From an uncultured Prevotella sp. (GTDB lineage: Bacteria; Bacteroidota; Bacteroidia; Bacteroidales; Bacteroidaceae), in assembly GCA_900540885.1 (NCBI GenBank), contig UQHJ01000049.1:1-16582 (forward strand): a stretch of 16,582 nt of DNA, given 5' to 3'. This document shows positions 1-7,809 of the stretch, piece by piece. The notes under the pieces were generated by a model. That model was given only the letters and a program-made list of their open reading frames with translations. It searched no databases and was not told the origin of the DNA. Each line of letters starts with the position of its first letter. The stretch's first letter is position 1. Made by a program: the position numbers and the translations under genes.

Positions 1-4
1 CAAA

Positions 5-36
5 AGGGCTGATACCTCGTGAGAAGTGTCAGCCCT
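5..36. terminator. Hairpin terminator, probably bidirectional
   Basis: An 11-bp stem (5-15 with 26-36, core AGGGCTGA/TCAGCCCT, one G-T pair) is followed on the plus side by a T-rich stretch and on the minus side by TTTTG. It lies 24 bases beyond the stop of the truncated WYL regulator on the minus strand, so it could end that transcript or one entering from the left. Confidence 0.6.
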
Positions 37-59
37 AATTTATTTTGTTTGAAAAAGTT

Positions 60-347
60 TTACCGGACAGCAATAATGGTGTTTATAAGCCAATTCCGCA
101 ATCCACCTCGTTTAATCTCGTCTGCGTTCTCAATATAATAGTGGTAGCCACCTTTGCGCTCACATTCTATGACAAGGTTGAACATCTCCTCTGCGGCAAT
201 TCTCCACTTGTGGAAAGTGCGCAGAGGTATCGGGTCTTCTTCAAACTTTTCCACCCACTTTTGATTGATTTCCTCAAAAGTGATGCGACCAGCCTTGTAG
301 ATGGTTTCAACTAACCAAACGTATCTATTGATAAGGTTTTTAGCCAT
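60..347 (-). pseudogene. WYL-domain transcriptional regulator, N-terminal fragment
   Basis: The 95-residue product opens with MAKNLINRYVWLVETIYKAG and contains RITFEEINQKW and PLRTFHKWR, the pattern that starts Bacteroidota WYL-domain regulators, which act as DNA-binding sensors and are usually about 300 residues or more. Only the N-terminal helix-turn-helix-like part is here. The frame stops right after GGLRNWLINTI, where family members continue into the linker and WYL domain. I therefore read it as a truncated gene, not a small complete one. Its own promoter (TATCTTTG at 368-375) and start codon look intact, and a hairpin terminator follows, so a short protein could still be made. The family assignment rests on recalled N-terminal similarity; the truncation is inferred from length. 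Confidence 0.6.
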
Positions 348-367
348 AATTATCTGTTTTGATACCG

Positions 368-375
368 CAAAGATA
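368..375 (-). promoter_or_regulatory. -7 promoter element of the truncated WYL gene
   Basis: Read on the minus strand this is TATCTTTG, matching the Bacteroidota sigma-ABfr -7 consensus TAnnTTTG. It lies about 20 bases before the ATG at 345-347. No convincing TTTG sits at the expected -33 spacing. Confidence 0.5.
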
Positions 376-422
376 GTGAAGACTTGTGTAATTATGGGGC
401 ACGAGTTCCGCTTTCCTGTTTA

Positions 423-616
423 ATTTTATGAGTCCACTTGAAAAAGTCAAGAATCGAGTTCCAATTCAAAATATGCTTACATTTTGTCATACTACAGGGC
501 CAATAAACATGTTTATAAAGATAGAATATACAAAGTAATAACAGGAATGAGGTTATTGATTTACAAAATGAAAGTTCTTTTTTGAAGAACCACTTTTTCA
601 AGTGGACTCATTTTAT
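423..616. mobile_element. MITE-like element with TIRs and 7-bp target duplication
   Basis: Perfect 18-bp terminal inverted repeats, GAGTCCACTTGAAAAAGT at 430-447 and its reverse complement at 592-609, bound a 180-bp element. Identical 7-bp direct repeats ATTTTAT at 423-429 and 610-616 flank it as a target-site duplication. The interior has no credible transposase; the only long frame (392-601, minus strand, TTG start) crosses the left end of the element and is best ignored. An inner hairpin GTTCTT/AAGAAC lies at 574-590. This is the structure of a non-autonomous insertion (MITE) that would need a transposase supplied elsewhere. I cannot name the parent IS family. Confidence 0.75.
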
Positions 617-636
617 TTATTCTTAGCAAAAAAATC

Positions 637-741
637 CTATCCAAGTACCAAAGTCAGGCGCATTTGGTTGTTTTTTAAGCTGTCATCAACTCCATATTCC
701 CAAGTGACTTCTGCTTCCGGGTTGATGTACTCAGACAGAAA
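637..741 (-). pseudogene. 3' remnant of an unidentified gene
   Basis: On the minus strand a short frame reads YINPEAEVTWEYGVDD and ends MRLTLVLG at a TAG (637-639). It has no start codon and an in-frame TAA just upstream (742-744). Composition and the aliphatic end look like the C-terminal tail of a real protein, possibly a beta-strand-rich one. Its upstream edge coincides with the edge of the 80-bp inverted-repeat arm at 733-812, as if that sequence replaced the rest of the gene. Function unknown. Confidence 0.3.
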
Positions 742-812
742 TTAAGATGAGAATTTTCAATCACATGCCCACGAGATAAAAAAGGAACCACAGCAAAACA
801 TAAATCAAGCCC
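733..812 (+). repeat. 80-bp long-range inverted repeat, left arm
   Basis: This arm matches the reverse complement of 12435-12514 at about 77 of 80 positions (three substitutions, no gaps). The two arms enclose 11.6 kb holding ppdK, sdaA, fbp, dapA and the GH84 gene. On the plus strand both copies can be read as a shared peptide (HAHEIKKEPQQNINQA), so the repeat may be a piece of a duplicated, decayed coding sequence. Confidence 0.85.
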
Positions 813-955
813 TGCTACAGTTTTCATTTACCTTATTCCTATCGCTCTATGGCATTACCTAATTTATTGCCATCAGCATCCTTCCAATCATCCTAGCCAT
901 TACTTGGTCGGCCGAGTATTATTTCACTTGCACCACTTGGACTATTCATAGTTAG
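746..955 (+). pseudogene. Decayed small membrane-protein frame
   Basis: From 746 a frame reads through HAHEIKKEPQQNINQALLQF, then SFTLFLSLYGIT, hits a TAA at 860-862, and continues FIAISILPIILAITWSAEYY to a TAG at 953-955. A charged N-terminal part followed by two hydrophobic stretches would suit a small membrane protein. There is no in-frame start and one internal stop. The first 22 codons fall inside the 80-bp inverted repeat, and its other copy preserves this frame with one residue changed. I do not recognise a family; it may be chance. Confidence 0.25.
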
Positions 956-993
956 GCGGCAAGCCTCTTTATTATCAGAGACTTATCGCCTAA
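952..993 (-). terminator. Possible ppdK terminator hairpin
   Basis: TTAGGCG (952-958) pairs with CGCCTAA (987-993), with further inner pairing (CTCT/AGAG), giving a long slightly imperfect hairpin 26 bases after the ppdK stop. It lacks a clear T-tract on the minus strand, so its termination role is uncertain. Confidence 0.4.
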
Positions 994-1019
994 CTCATTA
1001 GTTACGAGGACTTATCTTA

Positions 1020-3743
1020 TTATTCCTCAACAGCAGCCTGCGCCGCAGCGAGGCGAGCGATGGGCACACGGAACGGAGAGCAGCTAACGTAGTTTAAGCC
1101 CACTTTGTGGCAGAATTTAACTGATGAGGGTTCACCACCATGTTCACCACAGATACCGCACTTGAGTTCAGGACGAACGGTGCGACCCTTGTTAACGGCC
1201 ATTTCAACTAACTGACCTACACCGTTTTGGTCGAGTACTTGGAAGGGGTCAACCTTCAAGATCTTCTTCTCTAAGTAAACGGGGAGGAAGCTGGCGATGT
1301 CGTCACGTGAGTAACCGAAGGTCATCTGCGTCAAGTCATTCGTACCGAAGCTGAAGTATTCAGCGCGTGAAGCAATCTTGTCGGCTGTAAGAGCAGCACG
1401 AGGAATTTCAATCATGGTACCAACCTTGAACGGAATTTCGATACCTTCTTCTTTGAAGAGGGCTGCTGCTTCGTCGCGGATAACCTTCTCTTGCGCCTCG
1501 AACTCATAAAGAATACCTGTAAGAGGTACCATGATTTCGGGGTGAGGATCAAGGCCTTCGCGTTTCAAATCGATGGCTGCAGAGAGGATAGCGCGTGTTT
1601 GCATTTGCGTAATCTCAGGATAAGTGTTGCCCAAACGGCAGCCACGGTGACCGAGCATTGGGTTGTGTTCGCAAAGGCTTTCAACGCGTGCACGGATGTA
1701 TTCAACCGTTACGCCCATTGCCTTAGCCATCTCTTCTTGTCCCTTCAAATCGTGGGGTACAAATTCGTGGAGAGGGGGATCGAGCAAACGAACGTTTACG
1801 GGATAGCCGTCCATAGCGCGGAAGATACCCTTGAAGTCTTCCTTCTGGTAGGGGAGGAGTTTCGCAAGTGCTTTCTTACGTCCTTCTACGTCTTCAGCCA
1901 AAATCATTTCGCGCATGGCGATAATCTTCTCGTTATCGAAGAACATGTGCTCAGTACGGCAGAGACCGATACCTACAGCACCGAATGAACGAGCGACTTG
2001 AGCATCGTGAGGAGTATCGGCATTGGTGCGTACTTGCAAGCGAGTGTACTTAGCGCAGAGGTCCATTAAGGCAGCGAAGTCGCCAGAGAGTTCGGCAGCT
2101 TGTGTCTTGATTTCGCCTTTGTAAACGCGTCCGTTAGTACCATTGAGTGAGATGTAGTCACCTTCGTGAAGCACAGTGCCGTCAATTTCAACAGTACGGT
2201 TCTTGTAGTCAACGTTGATAGCACCAGCACCGCTGACGCAGCACTTACCCATACCGCGTGCTACTACGGCAGCGTGTGAGGTCATACCGCCACGAGCTGT
2301 AAGAATACCTTCAGCTACCGCCATACCAGCGAGGTCTTCAGGTGAAGTTTCGATACGAACCATTACGACCTTGTGACCGTCTTCGTGCCATTTGGCAGCA
2401 TCGTCAGCGAAGAATACAATCTGGCCGCATGCTGCACCCGGACTTGCGGGCAAACCACGTGTAAGTTCTGTAGCCTTAGCAAGTGCGTCTTTAGAGAATA
2501 CGGGGTGGAGTAGTTCGTCCAACTTCTGAGGTTCGCAACGCTCAATAGCTGTCTTTTCGTCAATCATGCCTTGGCGTAAGAGGTCCATGGCAATCTTAAC
2601 CATGGCTGCACCTGTACGCTTACCATTACGTGTCTGTAAGAACCAGAGTTTGCCCTCTTGTACGGTGAACTCCATGTCTTGCATATCGTGATAGTGCTCT
2701 TCTAGCTTAGTCTGAATGGCATCAAGTTGGTGATAGATTTCAGGCATGGCTTCTTCCATTGAAGGGAATTCAGCCTTGCGTTGTTCTTCGCTAATGCCTT
2801 GCAATTCAGCCCAACGACGAGAACCTTCAAGTGTGATTTGTTGGGGAGTACGAATACCAGCAACAACGTCTTCACCTTGTGCGTTAACCAACCATTCACC
2901 ATTGAAGAGGTCTTCACCAGTAGCGGCATCGCGGCTGAAGCAAACACCTGTAGCAGAAGTGTTGCCCATGTTGCCGAATACCATTGCCATAACGGTAACG
3001 GCGGTACCCCATTCAGCGGGAATGCCTTCCATCTTACGATAAAGGATAGCGCGTTCGTTCATCCATGAGTCGAACACGGCACAGATAGCGCCCCAAAGTT
3101 GTTCCATGGGGTCGGTGGGGAATTCTTTACCCGTTTGTTCAACAATGGCTTTCTTGAAGCGAACAACGAGTTCCTTTAAGTCGTCAACTTCAAGTTCGTT
3201 GTCAAGCTTTACGCCTTTTGCTTTCTTAACGTCTTCGATAATAGCTTCAAAGGGGTCGACATCGTCTTTATTGACAGGCTTCATGCCCAATACTACGTCG
3301 CCATACATCTGTACAAAGCGGCGGTATGCATCGTAAGCAAAGCGTGCATTACCAGTCTTGCGAGAAAGACCTTCAACAACTTCATCGTTCAAACCGAGGT
3401 TGAGGATAGTATCCATCATACCAGGCATAGAAGCGCGTGCACCTGAGCGTACTGAAAGCAAAAGAGGATTTTCAACATCACCAAATTTGCTATTCATCAG
3501 TTCTTCTGTCTGATGTAGGCTCTTCTCTACATCGTCTTTCAAAAGTGCTACAACTTGTTCTTTACCAATCTTGTAGTATTCGTTGCAAACGTCAGTTGTA
3601 ATAGTGAATCCAGGAGGAACGGGCACTCCGATAAGGTTCATCTCTGCGAGGTTGGCACCTTTGCCACCTAATTCGTTACGCATGTCAGCACGTCCTTCAG
3701 CTTTTCCGTTGCCGAACGTGTAAACTCTTTTGATATTATTCAT
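1020..3743 (-). CDS. ppdK: Pyruvate, phosphate dikinase
   Basis: A 907-residue cytoplasmic enzyme that interconverts pyruvate + ATP + Pi with phosphoenolpyruvate + AMP + PPi, serving glycolysis or gluconeogenesis according to need. Visible landmarks: N-terminal ATP-grasp region with GGKGANLAEM (26-35) and SVRSGARASMPGMMDTILNL (97-116); swivelling phosphohistidine domain with GGMTSHAAVVARGMGK (485-500), where H490 is the phospho-carrier and T488 the usual regulatory threonine; C-terminal TIM-barrel PEP/pyruvate domain with GTMIEIPRAAL (775-785), FGTNDLTQMTFGYSRDD (799-815) and GICGEHGG, whose C865 is the expected catalytic cysteine. Length is normal for the family. The frame is open 31 codons further upstream, but that extension reaches back to the promoter. 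The ATG giving MNNIKRVYTFGNGKAEG fits the family and leaves a leader of about 85 nt. No defects seen. Confidence 0.97.
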   Translation of the reverse strand: MNNIKRVYTFGNGKAEGRADMRNELGGKGANLAEMNLIGVPVPPGFTITTDVCNEYYKIGKEQVVALLKDDVEKSLHQTEELMNSKFGDVENPLLLSVRSGARASMPGMMDTILNLGLNDEVVEGLSRKTGNARFAYDAYRRFVQMYGDVVLGMKPVNKDDVDPFEAIIEDVKKAKGVKLDNELEVDDLKELVVRFKKAIVEQTGKEFPTDPMEQLWGAICAVFDSWMNERAILYRKMEGIPAEWGTAVTVMAMVFGNMGNTSATGVCFSRDAATGEDLFNGEWLVNAQGEDVVAGIRTPQQITLEGSRRWAELQGISEEQRKAEFPSMEEAMPEIYHQLDAIQTKLEEHYHDMQDMEFTVQEGKLWFLQTRNGKRTGAAMVKIAMDLLRQGMIDEKTAIERCEPQKLDELLHPVFSKDALAKATELTRGLPASPGAACGQIVFFADDAAKWHEDGHKVVMVRIETSPEDLAGMAVAEGILTARGGMTSHAAVVARGMGKCCVSGAGAINVDYKNRTVEIDGTVLHEGDYISLNGTNGRVYKGEIKTQAAELSGDFAALMDLCAKYTRLQVRTNADTPHDAQVARSFGAVGIGLCRTEHMFFDNEKIIAMREMILAEDVEGRKKALAKLLPYQKEDFKGIFRAMDGYPVNVRLLDPPLHEFVPHDLKGQEEMAKAMGVTVEYIRARVESLCEHNPMLGHRGCRLGNTYPEITQMQTRAILSAAIDLKREGLDPHPEIMVPLTGILYEFEAQEKVIRDEAAALFKEEGIEIPFKVGTMIEIPRAALTADKIASRAEYFSFGTNDLTQMTFGYSRDDIASFLPVYLEKKILKVDPFQVLDQNGVGQLVEMAVNKGRTVRPELKCGICGEHGGEPSSVKFCHKVGLNYVSCSPFRVPIARLAAAQAAVEE

Positions 3744-3833
3744 GGGGTTTATTGAATTGAATTGTCTAAAAATGGTTGTCAGTAAGTATTTATAAAAGGT
3801 TGTGTTATTGATGTGTTCTGTACTAACACAACG

Positions 3834-3864
3834 CAAATATATACTTTTCCTTTTGAAAGTGCAA
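3834..3864 (-). promoter_or_regulatory. ppdK promoter
   Basis: On the minus strand the -7 element is TATATTTG (3834-3841) and a TTG (3862-3864) sits 20 bases upstream as the -33 element. Transcription would start near 3828, about 85 bases before the ATG. Confidence 0.65.
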
Positions 3865-3963
3865 GATTAAGCGTGAATTTTTACATGTAGACTTTCAAAA
3901 AATGGCGTTTCTGTGTTAATATTAATTGAAAATATGTTGGAAAGCATAGGGAGAGAATAAAGA

Positions 3964-4003
3964 AAGGAGTAGGGCTGCAAGCATAATTGTAGCCTTACTC
4001 CTT
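3964..4003 (-). terminator. Intrinsic terminator downstream of sdaA
   Basis: A 17-bp stem with two G-T pairs (AAGGAGTAGGGCTGCAA at 3964-3980 with 3987-4003) and a 6-nt loop. Read on the minus strand it is followed by a T-rich tail, TTCTTTATTC. It lies about 210 bases past the sdaA stop, beyond the palindromic element, and would stop read-through before the ppdK promoter. Confidence 0.65.
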
Positions 4004-4018
4004 ATACATATTATATAT

Positions 4019-4206
4019 ATAAGTAGGTGTTCAAAATTAGTTTATATTAATCATGTTCCGAATTAGTCGATATGCCTTGGCGCATTCTTTCGCCCAGAAA
4101 CATAGGTTTCATCGGTCACGTAGCCCGCTACGCTCCCTCTTCAATCTATGTTTCTGAACGAAACACTGCACCAATTCATATCAACTAATTTTTAACACCT
4201 ACTTAT
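4019..4206. repeat. ~188-bp imperfect palindromic element (MITE-like)
   Basis: Outer arms 4019-4040 and 4185-4206 match at 21 of 22 positions (ATAAGTAGGTGTT at the tips). Inner arms 4070-4108 and 4146-4184 pair imperfectly, ending in CAGAAACATAG/CTATGTTTCTG. A small palindrome GTAGCCCGCTAC sits in the centre. The left arm carries about 25 extra bases with AATTAG duplicated. No target duplication was found, so it may be an old MITE, a REP-like unit or a large RNA hairpin. It occupies most of the ppdK-sdaA gap, immediately behind the sdaA stop. Confidence 0.7.
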
Positions 4207-4212
4207 GTACTT

Positions 4213-5415
4213 TTATTTCTTGTGGTATTCCTTAGCCAAACCGCCTTCGGAGGTTTCGCGATAGAGCGAGGGGAGGTCGTGGCCAGTTTGTTTCATTACT
4301 TCAACCGTTTTGTCGTAGACGATGCGGTGAGTACCGTCGGATAGATTGGCGTAGATATTGGCATCTAAGGCGCGTGCTGCTGCGTGAGCGTTGCGTTCAA
4401 TGCAGGGAATTTGTACTAATCCGCACACGGGGTCGCACGTCATGCCAAGGTGGTGTTCCAATCCCATTTCGGCTGCATATTCAATAGTAGCGAGAGAGCC
4501 TCCAAATAGGTAGTTAGCAGCTGCGGCAGCCATTGCGCAGGCTACGCCCACTTCGGCTTGGCAACCAGCTTCGGCTCCAGAAATAGAGGCCCGACTTTTG
4601 GCAATGTTGCCCACTAAGCCCGCTGTGGCAAGTGCATGGAGTATGCGTTTCTCTTTAAAATTGCGTGTCTTGTGTAAGTGGTAAAGTACTGCTGGGACGA
4701 CACCGCTTGCGCCACAAGTGGGGGCGGTGACAATCGTGCCGCCCGAAGCATTCTCCTCGCTCACGGCAAGGGCATAGGCAAAGACGAAGGCGCGTGACTG
4801 TAGATTAGAGGGATAGCCCATGGCGCGAATGTAATAGTCGGGGGCTTTGCGACGTAGTTTGAGTACGCCAGGAAGTACACCTTCGTGTTCGATGCCACGT
4901 TCTACGGCTTCGCACATGGTGTGCCATACTTTTTCAAGGTAGTCCCATATTTCAGAGCCTTCGCAGTGTTGTACGTATTCCCAATAAGATACACCGCGCT
5001 CTTGACACCATTGTTGAATGTCAGAAAGGTGGTCGAGGTCGTACACTTCAGGTGTCTCGGTTTGTTGCTTGCCGTCTTCAACTAATGCTCCACCGCCTAC
5101 GCTGTATACAATCCATTCGTCTTGAAAGTCGTTGTTGTTCTTCCTTACTTCAAATTTCATGCCGTTGGGGTGGAAGGGGAGTACTATTTCGGGACACCAA
5201 ATGAGTTCGGTTCGATTTTCGCCCAACACTTGCAGTATGGCGTAATCGGTCAAGTGCCCTTTCCCCGTGGCGGCTAAACTACCATAAAGTGTTACTCTAA
5301 AGCCTTGTGCGTCGGGGTGGTTTCGTAAATATGTTTCAGCGGCAATGCGTGGTCCAATGGTATGTGAGGAAGAAGGGCCTATGCCAATGCGATATAGTTC
5401 TTTTAATGATTTCAT
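4213..5415 (-). CDS. sdaA: L-serine dehydratase (L-serine ammonia-lyase), iron-sulfur type
   Basis: A 400-residue enzyme deaminating L-serine to pyruvate and ammonia with an oxygen-sensitive [4Fe-4S] cluster. The N-terminal domain opens with ELYRIGIGPSSSHTIGP (6-22), the family signature. The catalytic alpha domain contains TAPTCGASGVVPA (230-242), SGAEAGCQAEVGVACAMAA (279-297) and MTCDPVCGLVQIPCIERNA (325-343). C285, C327 and C338 have the same spacing (42 and 11) as the three cluster cysteines of the characterised Legionella enzyme, so they are the likely cluster ligands. It is single-chain, with both domains fused, but somewhat shorter than the ~455-residue E. coli SdaA. The product, pyruvate, feeds ppdK next door. 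It has its own promoter at 5448-5478. The ATG used is the only good start and gives the expected MKSLKELYRIG. Confidence 0.95.
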   Translation of the reverse strand: MKSLKELYRIGIGPSSSHTIGPRIAAETYLRNHPDAQGFRVTLYGSLAATGKGHLTDYAILQVLGENRTELIWCPEIVLPFHPNGMKFEVRKNNNDFQDEWIVYSVGGGALVEDGKQQTETPEVYDLDHLSDIQQWCQERGVSYWEYVQHCEGSEIWDYLEKVWHTMCEAVERGIEHEGVLPGVLKLRRKAPDYYIRAMGYPSNLQSRAFVFAYALAVSEENASGGTIVTAPTCGASGVVPAVLYHLHKTRNFKEKRILHALATAGLVGNIAKSRASISGAEAGCQAEVGVACAMAAAAANYLFGGSLATIEYAAEMGLEHHLGMTCDPVCGLVQIPCIERNAHAAARALDANIYANLSDGTHRIVYDKTVEVMKQTGHDLPSLYRETSEGGLAKEYHKK

Positions 5416-5447
5416 GAGGGGAAATATGCTAATGCATTGTTAATGTG

Positions 5448-5478
5448 CAAATGTATGGTTAATGTGTAAATGTGCAAA
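5448..5478 (-). promoter_or_regulatory. sdaA promoter, within short direct repeats
   Basis: On the minus strand, -33 TTTG (5475-5478), a 19-base spacer and -7 TACATTTG (5448-5455), a full match to the Bacteroidota consensus. The surrounding gap (5416-5565) is built of short related repeats (TTAATGTG followed by AAATGT, twice at 5440-5473; ATTTGTACATT, twice near 5530-5554). These could be operator sites or simple low-complexity drift. Confidence 0.65.
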
Positions 5479-5565
5479 TTGTTACTTTCTTTTGCTGCAT
5501 TTGTTGAATGGTGCAAACGAAAGCGACCATTTGTACATTCTCACATTTGTACATTGGAAAAGAGG

Positions 5566-7554
5566 TTATAATTCTTTGATGAATCCGCGTCGGTAGGCAA
5601 CGAGGAGCTTTTCGAGGTCGGCAATTTGTTCGCGCAACTCTGCTCCCTTGTCAGTGTCGTTGACCATGGCGCGGTGTCCCATCATTTCGACAATTTGAGT
5701 GGTTGACTTAATGTCGGTGCCATTAAGTATGGCCTCTTCGGTTGAGGTGAAGGGCGCGTGTTGTACTAATTGGAAACCGCGTGAGTGGTAAACTAAGGTG
5801 TAACCTGCTATGCCCGTCGTGTTGTGATAAGCTTTCGCAAACCCTCCGTCAATTACCATAAGTTTACCGTCGGCTTTGATGGGATTCTCACCATTGGAGG
5901 CTCGTACGGGTACGTGGCCATTGATAATGTGGCGATGTTTCCCACTCACTCCAAAAGCATCCATAATGTGGTCACAAATGTTGGCATCAGCGCGTAAGCT
6001 ATAGTACCAACCTTTTGCTTCTTTATGAGTAGACTTGTCGTCAATGAAGTAACGTTCGAAGGTCGACATCTTAGACTTGTCAAACAAGGGAGAATCGCAT
6101 CCGCACCAAAGATACCAGAAGTAGTCGCAAGCCCGTTGGCGCTCAATGCTATCGCCATCATCGTCGTATGCCGTTCGTACCAATTGCTCAACGCGTTCCA
6201 TGAGTTCACGTCCTGCAACGTTTTGTCCTTCAACGCACACCTCTTTTAAAGTGCCGTCTTCGTTCATAGGCACTGAGGCATGGAAGAGTAGGTTAGAGTT
6301 ATAAACGCCATACATGCTGCCATGCAGTAAGAGTTGCTGAACGTGAGCTTGCAGTCTGTCTGAAATGAGGAACGAGTGTTGTAGGCGGTCGATGAGGTCT
6401 TGCTCTTCGTCTGTAAGTTGATAGGGGCTTGAAGGATTAATCGTTGGGAAGTTGCAGTCGGTCAGAGGGTAAGTTTGTCCGTCAACGACGCACGTATTCT
6501 TATCAAAGTCAATCGTTTCAAGTAGGCAGCGATCGCTCATGTTCCACTCAGGGTGTTGCTTATACAGTTGTCCTTCCAACTTAAACTGAATAACAGCAAT
6601 CGCTTTGTGCATTTGTGCGATAAGTTTGCATTCCTTCTCATTGGGTCGGCGTGAAGGGTCTTCTATCTTGGGATAAAAAATGGTGCAAGGGTCGTTGGCA
6701 TAGGTTTCCATAGCAAAAGTAGCCATGGGCACCATGTTGATGCCATATCCTTCTTCGAGCGTTTGCGTGTTGGCGTATCTAAAAGAAAGGCGTAGCACAC
6801 TGGCGATGCACGTTTTGTTGCCCGCTGCAGCTCCCATCCACAATATGTCGTGGTTACCCCACTGAATGTCCCAATGGTGGTAGCGAGTGAGCGTGTCCAT
6901 AATAAGGTGTGCACCAGGGCCACGGTCGAAGATGTCGCCCAAGATGTGTAGTTGGTCAATGGCAAGGCGTTGGATAAGTTCACACATTGCCTTAACGAAG
7001 CCTGCTGCACGTCCTGTACCGATAATCGTTTGAATGATAACGCCTACATAGGCTTGCTTGTTTCGGTCATCACTGCTTTCGTGGAGGAGTTCTTCGATGA
7101 TATATGCAAATTCGGGTGGCAGGCTTTTGCGCACCTTAGAACGTGTGTACTTAGAAGAAACGTTGCGGCAAACAGCAATCAATTGATTGAGCGTAGTTTG
7201 GTAATAGTCCGCCAAGTCAGTATCGTTTTGCTTTACTAGTTCCAACTTTTGCTTGGGATAGTAAATAAGCGTGCAAAGGTCGCGGATCTCCTTCTCGCGC
7301 AATGTGTTACCAAATAACTCTTTCACCTTACGCTTGATGTTACCCGAGGCATTTCTCAATACGTGCTGAAAAGCTTCGTTTTCGCCATGAAGGTCGGCCA
7401 AGAAATGTTCGGTAGGTTTGGGTAGGTGAAGTATGGCTTCAAGATTGATGATCTCGGTGGTTACTTGTGGTATGGTGGGAAAATCGCGTGCCAACAACTT
7501 AAGGTATCTTAAGTCGGCATTGATACTTTTATTGGATATGGTTGGTTTTGGCAT
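5566..7554 (-). CDS. fbp: Fructose-1,6-bisphosphatase class 3
   Basis: Hydrolyses fructose 1,6-bisphosphate to fructose 6-phosphate, the committed gluconeogenic step, in the cytoplasm. The protein is a calcineurin-like metallophosphatase: metal-binding blocks are FLADLHGENEAF (51-62), LHILGDIFDRGPG (202-214) and WGNHDILWMGAAAG (232-245), with INGHVPV near the C-terminal third. Length from this start is 662 residues, close to the roughly 660-670 of Bacteroides class 3 enzymes and unlike the 330-residue class 1 type. Two starts are possible. ATG at 7552-7554 (MPKPTISNKS) puts 13 residues before DLRYLKLLA as in relatives, so I prefer it; ATG at 7591-7593 would add 13 residues (MTWRFIPNLKLTS) and also lies downstream of the predicted transcription start. 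Own promoter at 7638-7668; no clear terminator before the sdaA promoter, so some read-through into sdaA is possible. Confidence 0.95.
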   Translation of the reverse strand: MPKPTISNKSINADLRYLKLLARDFPTIPQVTTEIINLEAILHLPKPTEHFLADLHGENEAFQHVLRNASGNIKRKVKELFGNTLREKEIRDLCTLIYYPKQKLELVKQNDTDLADYYQTTLNQLIAVCRNVSSKYTRSKVRKSLPPEFAYIIEELLHESSDDRNKQAYVGVIIQTIIGTGRAAGFVKAMCELIQRLAIDQLHILGDIFDRGPGAHLIMDTLTRYHHWDIQWGNHDILWMGAAAGNKTCIASVLRLSFRYANTQTLEEGYGINMVPMATFAMETYANDPCTIFYPKIEDPSRRPNEKECKLIAQMHKAIAVIQFKLEGQLYKQHPEWNMSDRCLLETIDFDKNTCVVDGQTYPLTDCNFPTINPSSPYQLTDEEQDLIDRLQHSFLISDRLQAHVQQLLLHGSMYGVYNSNLLFHASVPMNEDGTLKEVCVEGQNVAGRELMERVEQLVRTAYDDDGDSIERQRACDYFWYLWCGCDSPLFDKSKMSTFERYFIDDKSTHKEAKGWYYSLRADANICDHIMDAFGVSGKHRHIINGHVPVRASNGENPIKADGKLMVIDGGFAKAYHNTTGIAGYTLVYHSRGFQLVQHAPFTSTEEAILNGTDIKSTTQIVEMMGHRAMVNDTDKGAELREQIADLEKLLVAYRRGFIKEL

Positions 7555-7637
7555 AGAGGTAAGTTTGAGGTTGGGTATAAATCTCCACGTCATTTGTTTG
7601 CATGGAGCGGATTTTAAAAAGGATAACCTTTATGCTA

Positions 7638-7668
7638 CAAAGATAGGGAATGCTTAGAATAAGGCAAA
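7638..7668 (-). promoter_or_regulatory. fbp promoter
   Basis: Minus strand -33 TTTG (7665-7668), 19-base spacer, -7 TATCTTTG (7638-7645). This matches the Bacteroidota consensus exactly. Predicted start of transcription near 7631. Confidence 0.75.
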
Positions 7669-7707
7669 CGAAAAGGTTAATATTTTTCGGAGTTGTAGTG
7701 ATAAAAA

Positions 7708-7790
7708 ATAACGTGTTAAAACCTTTCGTTGAAGCGCAATGAAAGATAAAAGCGTCTTTTAATTGCGTTATGAAGGTTTTAACACGTTAT
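7708..7790 (-). terminator. dapA intrinsic terminator, long hairpin
   Basis: A perfect 18-bp stem (7708-7725 with 7773-7790) with a second 6-bp inner stem (CGCAAT 7735-7740 with ATTGCG 7762-7767). On the minus strand the stem runs into a T run (TTATTTTTTATC). It begins 20 bases past the dapA stop. Confidence 0.8.
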
Positions 7791-7809
7791 ACTTGTGCAA
7801 GTAAGCTTG

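Noticed and set aside
392..601. 69-residue minus-strand frame
   Set aside because: It uses TTG, runs through the MITE and past its left end, and resembles no protein; best explained as chance.
1491..1988. 165-residue plus-strand frame inside ppdK
   Set aside because: Antisense shadow of a clearly coding gene; no domain and no promoter.
3744..3836. 31-codon N-terminal extension of PpdK
   Set aside because: It reaches back to the promoter's -7 box and is absent from the family; the internal ATG gives the standard N-terminus.
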